A model generated the notes under the pieces. That model had not been told where the DNA came from and did not search any database. It worked only from the letters and a program-made list of their open reading frames with translations. Below, one piece after another: positions 24,445-32,410 of a stretch of DNA of 64,000 nucleotides. The position numbers were made by a program, and so were the translations under genes. Position 1 is the stretch's first letter; each line of letters starts with the position of its first letter. Source of the DNA: Domibacillus iocasae (lineage in GTDB: Bacteria > Bacillota > Bacilli > Bacillales > Domibacillaceae). The DNA is taken from NCBI RefSeq assembly GCF_001750285.1, contig NZ_MAMP01000021.1, forward strand, positions 358,172 through 422,171, written 5' to 3'.

Positions 24445-25336
24445 GGCGGATCATGTGTCGAAGCGCTTCGGTCGTTTTGAAGCAGTGAAAGATGTGCACG
24501 TGCATGTGAAAAAAGGATCGATTTACGGACTGCTTGGTTCGAACGGTGCCGGAAAAACGACACTGCTCAAAATGTTGTCCGGTATTATCCAGGCGGACCA
24601 GGGAAAGCCAATGATCGAGGGGGAAGTGATTTTCGAACGGCCGGATATAAAAAAACGTATTTTATTTATTCCGGACCAGCCATACTTTTTTCATCAAACT
24701 TCGCTTTTACAGATGGCCTCTTTTTACGAGGCGGTGTATGACCGGTGGAGCACGGAGCGGTTTCACCAGCTGCATGGACATTTCGATTTTGATCCGAAAG
24801 CAAAGCTCTCACGAATGTCAAAAGGAATGCAGCGCCAGGCCGCGTTTATATTAACGCTGTCCGCGATGCCGGATGCTCTTATTTTGGACGAGCCCTTTGA
24901 CGGACTCGATCCGGTTGTGCGCCAGCAGGTGAAAAATCTGCTTATTCAGGATGTAAGCAGCCGGGAGATGACGGTGCTTGTCTCGTCGCATAACTTGCGG
25001 GAAATGGAGGATTTCTGTGATGCGGTCGGTGTGATGCATAAAGGGCGGATTCTCTACGAGCGTGATTTGGAAGAGCTAAAGATAGATGTAAGCAAACTTC
25101 AGGTCGCATTCAAAAAAATGCCTGATGAAACGTTCCTAAAAGGAATGGAGGTCATACATTTTGAGAAGCGGGGACGCGTGCTGACATGTATCGTTCGTGG
25201 GAATGAAGGCGATATTGACCGGCATGTGCGTGCCTATGAACCAGCGATTTATGATGTGCTTCCGCTTACATTAGAAGAAATTTTTACGTATGAAATGGGG
25301 AGTGTCGGCTATGAAATCCGGAATCTTATCGTTTAA
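24437..25336 (+). CDS. ABC transporter ATP-binding protein (YtrB-like)
   Basis: A 299-residue ATPase with Walker A (GSNGAGKTTLLKML, near residue 37), signature LSRMSKGMQRQ, Walker B ALILDEPFDGLD and an H-loop VSSHNLREM. A C-terminal extension of about 80 residues follows the nucleotide-binding domain. The start 24437 overlaps the regulator gene; the frame is open further upstream but unsupported. It probably energises export by the adjacent membrane protein, controlled by the GntR-type regulator. Confidence 0.92.
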   Translation: MIKADHVSKRFGRFEAVKDVHVHVKKGSIYGLLGSNGAGKTTLLKMLSGIIQADQGKPMIEGEVIFERPDIKKRILFIPDQPYFFHQTSLLQMASFYEAVYDRWSTERFHQLHGHFDFDPKAKLSRMSKGMQRQAAFILTLSAMPDALILDEPFDGLDPVVRQQVKNLLIQDVSSREMTVLVSSHNLREMEDFCDAVGVMHKGRILYERDLEELKIDVSKLQVAFKKMPDETFLKGMEVIHFEKRGRVLTCIVRGNEGDIDRHVRAYEPAIYDVLPLTLEEIFTYEMGSVGYEIRNLIV

Positions 25337-27302
25337 TAAAGGACTGTTTTTGCAGCATACACGCTCCGTACTGTGGATTAGTGTATTTTTCCTATTATCC
25401 CAAATTGTCTTGCTGCCGCTTGGTATGCTGGTCGTGCTCCGTGATGAGTGGGGAGTAAAGGCAATTTTAGATGAAAAGCCGGAAAATATACTGCTCACCA
25501 TTTCATTTGCAGTGCAATATATTACGTACATGGTATTCCCGGTGCTTGCGGGCATTATTTTAACAAGCTACATGACGAAAAAAGGTTCCTCCGATTTTGT
25601 CCACAGCCTTCCGTTTAAACGAAGCACACTGCTTACACATGTTTATGCGGCTGGGGCAATATCGCTCGCTGTACCGGTTTTAATTAATACGGTTATTTTG
25701 CTGGTCATGCGGCCGTTCGTTCACCCCATTACCTATACGATAGGGAATATAGTGGAGTGGGCGGGCTTATCGATGTTTATCGTGCTGTTTATGTTTATCG
25801 CAACCGTATTAATCGGCTTGTTTATTGGTCCGGCGATTTTGCAGGGAGTCATGGCATACGGCATTTTCGTCCTTCCGGCAGCGCTGATCGTCATCACAGT
25901 AACAAATGCGCGCTATTTCATTAAGGGGTTGGCTGTTGAAGCGTATACGGCAAAAATTATGGAAGACGGTATTTTCTTAGTGCGGGCCGGCAGTTACGAG
26001 ACCCGCCCGTTCGGCGGGACAGAGTGGGCTGTATACATTGCGGTTGCGGCTGTGACGGTTGCTGTTTCCTATTACGTTTACAAAGTAAGACCCGCTGAAG
26101 CGGGAGATGAAACGATTGTGTTTCCATTTTTCAGATGGACGTTCATTTTCGTTTTAACGTTTGTGGCGATGATGATTGGCGGTATGTATTTTGCCGTACT
26201 GCTTAGCGGTACGATCGGCTGGATGATAGCCGGCTATGTCATCGGCGCACTGGCCGCCTATACGCTGCTGCAAATGATTGTGCAAAAGTCACTCCGGCTC
26301 ATTTGGCCGTGGAAAGGGTTTGTTTTTTATACTGCATTGGTAATTGTTTTGATCATTCCAGGAACCATTTTCGCCAAATCATATGAACAAGCTATTCCTG
26401 ACACAAATGAAATTGAGAAGGTATATATTGGCGATAGTGCAGAGCCGTTTGTAAATGAATTTTATATGGAAGAACAAAAGACATTATTGAAGCCAAACGC
26501 TGGTTTTATGACAGGAGCTGACTCCATTGAACAGGTGCGTGAAGTACACACCGCACTGATGGAGGAGCATAATGGAAGCCGATTAATGGACAGTTATTCT
26601 GTGACGATTATATATAGCTTAAAGGATGGCAGCCGGATGCAGAGACAGTATATGGTAAGCCCGGAAGTTATAGCAGATGCGACGGGGGAAATAAGAAAAA
26701 ATCCAGAGTTTATTAAAGCATCCAGTTCATTATTTGCATTAAAAAACCCAAATGAGATTACGTATTTGTCCATTTATAATGGAGCGACAGGTTCACAAAT
26801 GGCAAATGTCGCAGAAAAAGCAACGGTAGATGCTCTGAGAAAAGCACTTGAACAAGACATGTTGATGAGAGAATCAAGAATGTTTTCGATAAATTATTAT
26901 GCAAGCGCTGGTTCTCTTGATCTTTCAATCGGAAAAAACAGAACCCAGACGAATCTTTATCACGATATCAGTTTAAGTGACAAGCAGACGATTGAAGCGA
27001 TCCGCGAGCATGTGCCGAACGGTGAATTGTTTGCTTCAGCTGAAATGGTGGAGGAAGCTTATATTGTTAAAGCAGAAAGCCCGGAAGAGAAGCAAAAGCT
27101 AAATGATTTTATTTGGAGCGGGGAAGAAAATCCGGACTTGAAAGAAATGCCGCTGGAGTATGAACAGGTAAAAAGTATAAATGAGATTAGAAAATTAATG
27201 AATCCCGATCGCCTGGTCGAAGAGAGTGAGCGTTTACTCATTTTAAAATGGAAAGGAAATCCCGGCTATACAACTATTACGATGGTAGGGTTAAAAGAAT
27301 AA
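25311..27302 (+). CDS. ABC transporter permease
   Basis: A 663-residue membrane protein. It has about six helices in the first 240 residues (starting LWISVFFLLSQIVLLPLGML), more helices to about residue 360, and then a large extracytoplasmic domain of roughly 300 residues without helices. This layout fits ABC-2-like permeases linked to YtrA-type regulators. ATG 25311 is chosen over 25290 because GGGGAG lies before it, and it overlaps the ATPase gene by 26 bases. The large outer domain may bind the envelope-stress ligand; this is inferred. Confidence 0.82.
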   Translation: MKSGILSFNKGLFLQHTRSVLWISVFFLLSQIVLLPLGMLVVLRDEWGVKAILDEKPENILLTISFAVQYITYMVFPVLAGIILTSYMTKKGSSDFVHSLPFKRSTLLTHVYAAGAISLAVPVLINTVILLVMRPFVHPITYTIGNIVEWAGLSMFIVLFMFIATVLIGLFIGPAILQGVMAYGIFVLPAALIVITVTNARYFIKGLAVEAYTAKIMEDGIFLVRAGSYETRPFGGTEWAVYIAVAAVTVAVSYYVYKVRPAEAGDETIVFPFFRWTFIFVLTFVAMMIGGMYFAVLLSGTIGWMIAGYVIGALAAYTLLQMIVQKSLRLIWPWKGFVFYTALVIVLIIPGTIFAKSYEQAIPDTNEIEKVYIGDSAEPFVNEFYMEEQKTLLKPNAGFMTGADSIEQVREVHTALMEEHNGSRLMDSYSVTIIYSLKDGSRMQRQYMVSPEVIADATGEIRKNPEFIKASSSLFALKNPNEITYLSIYNGATGSQMANVAEKATVDALRKALEQDMLMRESRMFSINYYASAGSLDLSIGKNRTQTNLYHDISLSDKQTIEAIREHVPNGELFASAEMVEEAYIVKAESPEEKQKLNDFIWSGEENPDLKEMPLEYEQVKSINEIRKLMNPDRLVEESERLLILKWKGNPGYTTITMVGLKE

Positions 27303-27304
27303 TC

Positions 27305-27341
27305 AGTGAAGCCGTCTCTTTTTTCAAGGGCGGCTTTTTAT
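27305..27341 (+). terminator. Terminator of the ABC operon
   Basis: Imperfect stem GAAGCCGTC/GGCGGCTTT with a TTTTTA tail. Confidence 0.7.
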
Positions 27342-27463
27342 TAAAATATTAACAATTTGTATGAATTTTTTAAATTTTTTGTAACTTAATTGTCAAGATA
27401 TTTAAAATCAATTAAACTTATCAATACATATTCACGAATTATAGCATGTAAGGAGGAGTTTTA

Positions 27464-29620
27464 TTGAAATCTTATTCCAAATTTGTTACCGCATCTGCCA
27501 CCGCCGCACTGTCAATATCAGCTGGAAGTGTTTATGCTGAATCGCCATTTGAAGATGTCTCCAAAAATTACGAAGAAGCGGTTCAATTTCTTGCAGACAA
27601 TGATATTTCCAAAGGAATGGGCAACGGGCTGTTCGGTACATATGAATCTATTAAACGCGTTGATGCCGCCATTCAGCTAGCCCGTGCACTCGGTTTTGAT
27701 GCGAAAGATACATATGAAGATGCCGGATTTACAGATGTGCCCGCACGAGGAGAATGGGCAGTAAATGCGCTCGTAGAAGCAGGCATTGCCTCCGGAAAGT
27801 CATCAAAAAAGTTCGGGTCCAATGATTTGATCGCCCGTGTAGAAGCAGCAAAATGGCTTGCGCTTGGTTATGAACTGACCATTGATTTTGAGACAACAAA
27901 AACAAGTTTTGCAGACGTAAATAAAAATTGGGCTCCTTACGTGGATGCGCTTCAAAAGTCCGGAATGGCTGCCGGCAAAAGTCCGTCACGCTTTGGTGCA
28001 GGGGATTCATTATTCCGTGGTGAGTGGGCATTGTTTTTACATCGCGGGGCGCAGATTCCAGATGGTTTCGAGTTATCAATCATTCATACAAACGATACAC
28101 ACGCGCATATCGAGAATGTTGCCCGTAAAGCAACTGTTATTGAAGCACTCCGTGAAGAAAACCCGTCTTCACTATTGGTGGACGCCGGAGATGTGTTCTC
28201 AGGCACACTTTATTTCAATGAATTTAAGGGACAGGCGGATCTTGAATTTATGAATCTTCTTGGCTACGATGCGATGACATTTGGCAACCATGAGTTTGAT
28301 CTTGGCACGGAGCCTCTTGCTGAATTTATTAAAAATGCAAGGTTTCCATTTGTGTCCGCAAACGTAAATGCATCCTCTGACTCACATCTTTCTTCTTTGA
28401 TGAATGAAACGGTGACAGACGCGCCGATGGATGGAAAAGTATACAATGGTATTATTAAAGAAGTGGACGGAGAGAAAGTCGGCATTTTCGGTTTAACAAC
28501 GGCAGAAACAAAAACGATTTCGTCCCCTGGAGACGGCGTTGTATTTGAAAACTATATTGAAGAAGCGGAAAAAGCGGTTTCTTCTTTTGAAGCGGAAGGC
28601 GTCAGCAAGATTGTGGCACTTTCTCATATTGGCTTCCAGGATGGCGGCGGTGATAATGATGTAACCCTTGCGAAAGAAGTAGAAGGCATTGATGTAATCG
28701 TCGGCGGCCATTCGCATGATCAATTGGACGAACCGTATATCGATGAAACAGGCGACGAGCCGACCATCATTGTCCAGGCAAATGAATACAATAAATTTGT
28801 CGGTACACTGGATGTTATCTTTGATGAAGATGGACTGGTAATAGAATATGCGGGTGGGCTGATTAAAGTAGATGAGCAAAATGAAGACGACACGTATGTC
28901 TTTGAAGAAAATGAAGAAGTGAAAAACATTTTAGCCACGAAATATACACCAGCCATTGATAAGATGAAAGCAAAAGTTGTTGGTTCGGCATCTGCCGCGC
29001 TTGATGGGGAACGTGCGAGTGTCCGGACGAAAGAAACGGATCTTGGCAACTTAATAACGGATGCAATGCTTGCAAAAGCGAAAACAATTGATGCGGAAAC
29101 TGTGATTGCGCTTCAAAACGGTGGCGGCATCCGCGCTTCCATCGACGCGGGCGATATTACAATGGAAGAAGTATTGACAGTGATGCCGTTCGGCAATGCA
29201 CTTGCCATCATGGATTTAACAGGCGCTGAAATCAAAGCAGCGCTTGAGCACAGTGTCAGCGCCGATCTTGATCCGGAAACCAATACGCTTTCACAAAATG
29301 GGGCATTCCTGCAAGTAGCCGGCTTAAAATTTACGTATGATTCATCAAAAACAGCGGGCGCCCGTGTGACGTCCGTTGAAGTAAAGGAAGGCGGCACATA
29401 TAAAGTGCTCGATGCAGCGAAAACATATGCCGTTGCGACAAACGCATTTACCGCAAAAGGCGGCGACAATTATGAGGTGTTTAAAACAGCGTATGAAGAA
29501 GGCCGTGTGAGTGAGCCTGGTTTCGTAGATTGGGAAACATTCACAGAGTATTTAGCAGCAAATCCGCAAGTGGATGCGTCGGTTGAAGGACGTATTACCG
29601 ATACAAAATTGCCGCAGTAA
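27464..29620 (+). CDS. SLH-domain surface 5'-nucleotidase
   Basis: A 718-residue exported protein. The signal peptide ends VYAES (about residue 25). Three SLH repeats (about 28-80, 88-138, 146-195) bind pyruvylated wall polymer. A calcineurin-like metallophosphoesterase domain follows with IIHTNDTHAH, LLVDAGDVFSG, MTFGNHEFD and GGHSHDQ, then a 5'-nucleotidase C-terminal domain (LQNGGGIRASID, TVMPFGNALAIMDLTG, about 460-700). It should release phosphate from extracellular nucleotides or cyclic nucleotides at the wall. TTG 27464 follows AAGGAGGAG. It complements PhoX as another phosphate-scavenging surface enzyme. Confidence 0.93.
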   Translation: MKSYSKFVTASATAALSISAGSVYAESPFEDVSKNYEEAVQFLADNDISKGMGNGLFGTYESIKRVDAAIQLARALGFDAKDTYEDAGFTDVPARGEWAVNALVEAGIASGKSSKKFGSNDLIARVEAAKWLALGYELTIDFETTKTSFADVNKNWAPYVDALQKSGMAAGKSPSRFGAGDSLFRGEWALFLHRGAQIPDGFELSIIHTNDTHAHIENVARKATVIEALREENPSSLLVDAGDVFSGTLYFNEFKGQADLEFMNLLGYDAMTFGNHEFDLGTEPLAEFIKNARFPFVSANVNASSDSHLSSLMNETVTDAPMDGKVYNGIIKEVDGEKVGIFGLTTAETKTISSPGDGVVFENYIEEAEKAVSSFEAEGVSKIVALSHIGFQDGGGDNDVTLAKEVEGIDVIVGGHSHDQLDEPYIDETGDEPTIIVQANEYNKFVGTLDVIFDEDGLVIEYAGGLIKVDEQNEDDTYVFEENEEVKNILATKYTPAIDKMKAKVVGSASAALDGERASVRTKETDLGNLITDAMLAKAKTIDAETVIALQNGGGIRASIDAGDITMEEVLTVMPFGNALAIMDLTGAEIKAALEHSVSADLDPETNTLSQNGAFLQVAGLKFTYDSSKTAGARVTSVEVKEGGTYKVLDAAKTYAVATNAFTAKGGDNYEVFKTAYEEGRVSEPGFVDWETFTEYLAANPQVDASVEGRITDTKLPQ

Positions 29621-29631
29621 TCTTTCATAAA

Positions 29632-29668
29632 ATCGGTCGGGCAGAGGAATATGCCCGACCGGTTTTTC
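29632..29668 (+). terminator. Terminator of the 5'-nucleotidase gene
   Basis: Stem CGGTCGGGCA/TGCCCGACCG with a TTTTT tail. Confidence 0.9.
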
Positions 29669-29781
29669 TGTTTTGGTGACGAAATTCTGATAATTTCTTC
29701 TTTTTTCATATAAACGGTGGTATAATTTTTGGGATAAAGCGCATTTCATCTAAGAATGTAAACAAGCAAGGAGTGGCAGAA

Positions 29782-31149
29782 ATGATCGTATGTAAATTTG
29801 GCGGCACGTCAGTTGCCAGCGCCGAACAGATTAAGAAAGTAGCATCTATTGTAAAAGATGAACCGAAGCGAAAAGCGGTTGTCGTATCGGCACCAGGTAA
29901 ACGTTTCGGCGACGATATAAAAGTAACAGACTTATTAATCGCTCTTGCTCATGCATCTCTGCAGGATCAGAATGCGGAAGACGAATTAAATGCGGTTGTG
30001 GATCGTTATGCGGACATCGCAAAAGGGCTTGATCTGGACGGGACAATTGTAAACGTCATTGAGCAGGACTTACGCGGCCGCCTCCAGGAAAACCGTGATA
30101 ACCCTCCGCTGTTTATGGATCAGCTGAAAGCGAGCGGAGAAGATAATAATGCAAAATTGATCGCTGCATATTTTACAAGTATCGGGTTGGATGCGGAATA
30201 TGTGAATCCAAAAGAAGCAGGACTGATCGTCAGCGACGAGCCCGGCCGTGCGCGTGCACTTCCGGAAGCATATGAAAACTTGGCGAAGCTGCGTGAGAAT
30301 GGGAAGATTGTTGTGTTTCCAGGCTTTTTTGGCTATACAAAAGAAGGTGTTATGATGACATTTGCCCGGGGAGGTTCTGACATCACCGGCTCCATTTTAG
30401 CGGCTGCCTTAAAAGCAGAGCTATATGAAAACTTTACAGATGTGGATTCTGTTTTTGCGGCGAATCCAAACGTTGTGGACAATCCGGCAGAAATTAAGCG
30501 GATGACGTATCGTGAAATGCGCGAATTGTCGTATGCGGGCTTCTCTGTTTTCCATGATGAAGCATTAATGCCGGCATTCCAGCATTCGGTTCCTGTCTGC
30601 ATTAAAAACACAAACAATCCTTCCGCGCCTGGCACAATGATTGTAGCTGAACGTGAATACACAAAAAGCCCAGTTATTGGTATCGCGGCAGATGACGGGT
30701 TCTCGACATTATATGTCAGCAAATACTTGATGAACCGCGAGATCGGTTTTGGCCGGCGCCTTCTGCAAATTTTGGAAGAAGAAGAAGTATCTTATGAGCA
30801 TACACCGTCCGGCATTGATGATTTGTCGGTGATTGTACGCAGCCACCAGCTCACACCGGAAAAAGAAGAGCGTATTTTAGCGCGCTTCCGTGACGAACTT
30901 CATGTTGATAAAGCAAACGTAGAACATGGTTTTGCGATGATCGTGCTTGTCGGTGAAGGCATGCACAATACGCTTGGTCTTTCTGCACGCGCGACAGCAG
31001 CAATTTCCCGTGTTGGGGCAAACATTGAAATGATCAACCAAGGCTCATCAGAAGTCAGCCTTGTGTTCGGCATTCAGGCAAAGGACACAGATAACGTCCT
31101 GCGTGAGCTGTACAAAGAATTTTTCAGCAAAAGTGCTGTTCTTCAATAG
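29782..31149 (+). CDS. Aspartate kinase
   Basis: A 455-residue aspartokinase starting MIVCKFGGTSVAS, the conserved amino-acid kinase opening. The middle contains FPGFFGYTKEGVMMTFARGG and SDITGSILAAALKAELYENF, and the C-terminus has two ACT regulatory segments (about 310-455). It makes aspartyl-phosphate for lysine, threonine, methionine and diaminopimelate. The size and opening resemble the aspartokinase III type (YclM/ThrD in B. subtilis). ATG 29782 sits eight bases after AAGGAG; a GTG at 29773 overlaps that site. It is a single gene with its own terminator. Confidence 0.92.
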   Translation: MIVCKFGGTSVASAEQIKKVASIVKDEPKRKAVVVSAPGKRFGDDIKVTDLLIALAHASLQDQNAEDELNAVVDRYADIAKGLDLDGTIVNVIEQDLRGRLQENRDNPPLFMDQLKASGEDNNAKLIAAYFTSIGLDAEYVNPKEAGLIVSDEPGRARALPEAYENLAKLRENGKIVVFPGFFGYTKEGVMMTFARGGSDITGSILAAALKAELYENFTDVDSVFAANPNVVDNPAEIKRMTYREMRELSYAGFSVFHDEALMPAFQHSVPVCIKNTNNPSAPGTMIVAEREYTKSPVIGIAADDGFSTLYVSKYLMNREIGFGRRLLQILEEEEVSYEHTPSGIDDLSVIVRSHQLTPEKEERILARFRDELHVDKANVEHGFAMIVLVGEGMHNTLGLSARATAAISRVGANIEMINQGSSEVSLVFGIQAKDTDNVLRELYKEFFSKSAVLQ

Positions 31150-31157
31150 AATGAATT

Positions 31158-31192
31158 AGAAAAACCGCAGCCTCAAAGAGCTGCGGTTTTCG
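31158..31192 (+). terminator. Terminator of the aspartate kinase gene
   Basis: Stem AAAACCGCAG/CTGCGGTTTT, near-perfect, 10 bases after the stop. Confidence 0.8.
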
Positions 31193-31390
31193 TCGTTGTT
31201 TGAAAAGGAGATGGCCCAAAAGCTTATTATCCATTGGATATGCTGGCTTATTATGAGCTAGCGCCGATATATTTCTGATTGCGCCGAAAAAATATGTGCC
31301 AACGCCGGAAAAACCCATTTTCTGGCGTTAAAGCCTAGTATTTCAGCTTTATTCTTCTTATTTCGGCGTTAGCGTGAAAGAGTGAATAGT
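31193..31390. other. Gene-free stretch with repeated GCGCCGA/AACGCCG blocks
   Basis: No gene is visible. Short related blocks recur: GCGCCGATAT, GCGCCGAAAAA, AACGCCGGAAAA, TGGCGTTAAAG, TCGGCGTTAG. Some are inverted relative to each other. They look like remnants of a dispersed intergenic repeat. Similar GGCGG-type tracts occur at 57130-57165. Confidence 0.4.
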
Positions 31391-31443
31391 AAAAGGCTGT
31401 CCTCAAAATCCGGATGTACCTGATTTATGGGACAGCCCTTTTA
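31391..31443. terminator. GGCTGTCC-type terminator
   Basis: AAAAGGCTGTCC pairs with GGGACAGCCCTTTT across a 27-base loop. A and T tracts flank it, so it can act on both strands. It lies just after the small minus-strand gene. Confidence 0.7.
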
Positions 31444-31451
31444 ATATTAAA

Positions 31452-31610
31452 TTATTTTAGTTTATCCAGAATACTTTTACCGGACATGCGCGTTCTGTGG
31501 GAATCACTGTATGATTTCCGCAAGGTGTTTGTCCCCATGCGATTTTTTACTTTCGGGTAAACGATTGGAGCGATAATGGCACCGTACTTGATCAACTTTT
31601 TCAAATTCAT
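31452..31610 (-). CDS. Small basic protein, paralogue of the 41209-41337 product
   Basis: A 52-residue basic protein with a short hydrophobic helix: LKKLIKYGAIIAPIVYPKVK, then a Ser/Arg/Lys-rich tail. CGGAGATGACC precedes the ATG and a terminator follows, so it looks real. The KYGxxxxPxVYPxVKN pattern recurs in the 42-residue protein at 41209-41337 (KYGPVVYPIVKKYLNKRK). No function is known to me. Confidence 0.6.
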   Translation of the reverse strand: MNLKKLIKYGAIIAPIVYPKVKNRMGTNTLRKSYSDSHRTRMSGKSILDKLK

Positions 31611-31788
31611 ATTGGTCATCTCCGTTCTAAATTCTTCATAGTAAATCTTATACCCGTGTTCAAAAAAAACAAAACATTAGAAGTAGTATACCACAACTTT
31701 ATAAAATATTTCCAACAACAAGACGTTTGCAATACTGCAATGATAAAATAGCTAGAAAATTTAACCGAAAAAGAGGGGTAAAAGGAAG

Positions 31789-31920
31789 GCGAAAAAAGTA
31801 CAGGTATGGCTGTTCGCCTTGTTTTTGTTTGTCTCGTCCGTCCTGACACCTCAGACAGAGGGAGCAGGGGGAGTCGATTATACAGCACTTGGTGATTCGA
31901 TTGCGGCGGGACAAACTCCA
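31789..31920 (+). pseudogene. N-terminal relic of a secreted SGNH/GDSL hydrolase
   Basis: The frame reads KKVQVWLFALFLFVSSVLTP, a signal peptide, then GAGGVDYTALGDSIAAGQTP, which contains the block I motif GDS of SGNH hydrolases in its usual position. After 31920 similarity ends and the frame continues in unrelated AT-rich sequence, so the gene is truncated. The codon where a start is expected behind AAAGGAAGG is GCG (31789-31791), one base from GTG, and no other start fits. Both ends are therefore damaged. Confidence 0.65.
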
Positions 31921-32107
31921 TGTTTTATCCGGGAAGAAGCATTACCCGGGCTGAATTTGCTATTTCAATGTATAATTTTTTACAGAGGACTTATCAATAA
32001 GCGTGTTAAAATCCGTAAAGAAAACTTTACGGTTTATTTTAACTGTACATCTTTAATACAATATGTTAGTATTTACAAGGTATTTAAACACAATATATAG
32101 TATGTGA

Positions 32108-32260
32108 TGAAAAGCAGGTACCAGCAATGGTGTAAAAGGGAATCCGGTTCAATTCCGGAGCTGTCCCCGCAACTGTAAGTGCAGACGAATGCCAGGCCAC
32201 TGTGAAAACGGGAAGGCGGCAGGAGGATGACGCACGAGCCAGGAGACCTGCCTGCTTTTC
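32108..32260 (+). promoter_or_regulatory. Cobalamin (B12) riboswitch
   Basis: The aptamer contains GGGAATCCGGTTCAATTCCG, the B12-box-like GAGCTGTCCCCGCAACTGTA and the 3' GAGCCAGGAGACCTGCCTGC. The outer stem pairs AAAGCAGGT (from 32110) with ACCTGCCTGCTTT (to 32258). It lies about 150 bases upstream of the ribonucleotide reductase genes, with a terminator hairpin in between. B12 is expected to switch the B12-independent reductase off. Confidence 0.95.
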
Positions 32261-32336
32261 TTTAAGCGACACTTTCTTCGGGGGTTGAGAGGTGGAAGCG
32301 GCGAAATTCTGCCTGTTTCCTCATTTTACCCATTCA

Positions 32337-32382
32337 GAGCGATGACTCAGCCGAAGAGGCTTGAGCCATCGCTCTTTTTATT
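32337..32382 (+). terminator. Regulated terminator of the cobalamin riboswitch
   Basis: Stem AGAGCGATGACTCA/TGAGCCATCGCTCT followed by TTTTTATTTT, 28 bases before the nrd start. It is the likely expression platform. Confidence 0.85.
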
Positions 32383-32410
32383 TTGCTTACATAAAAAGGA
32401 GGAACACTAC

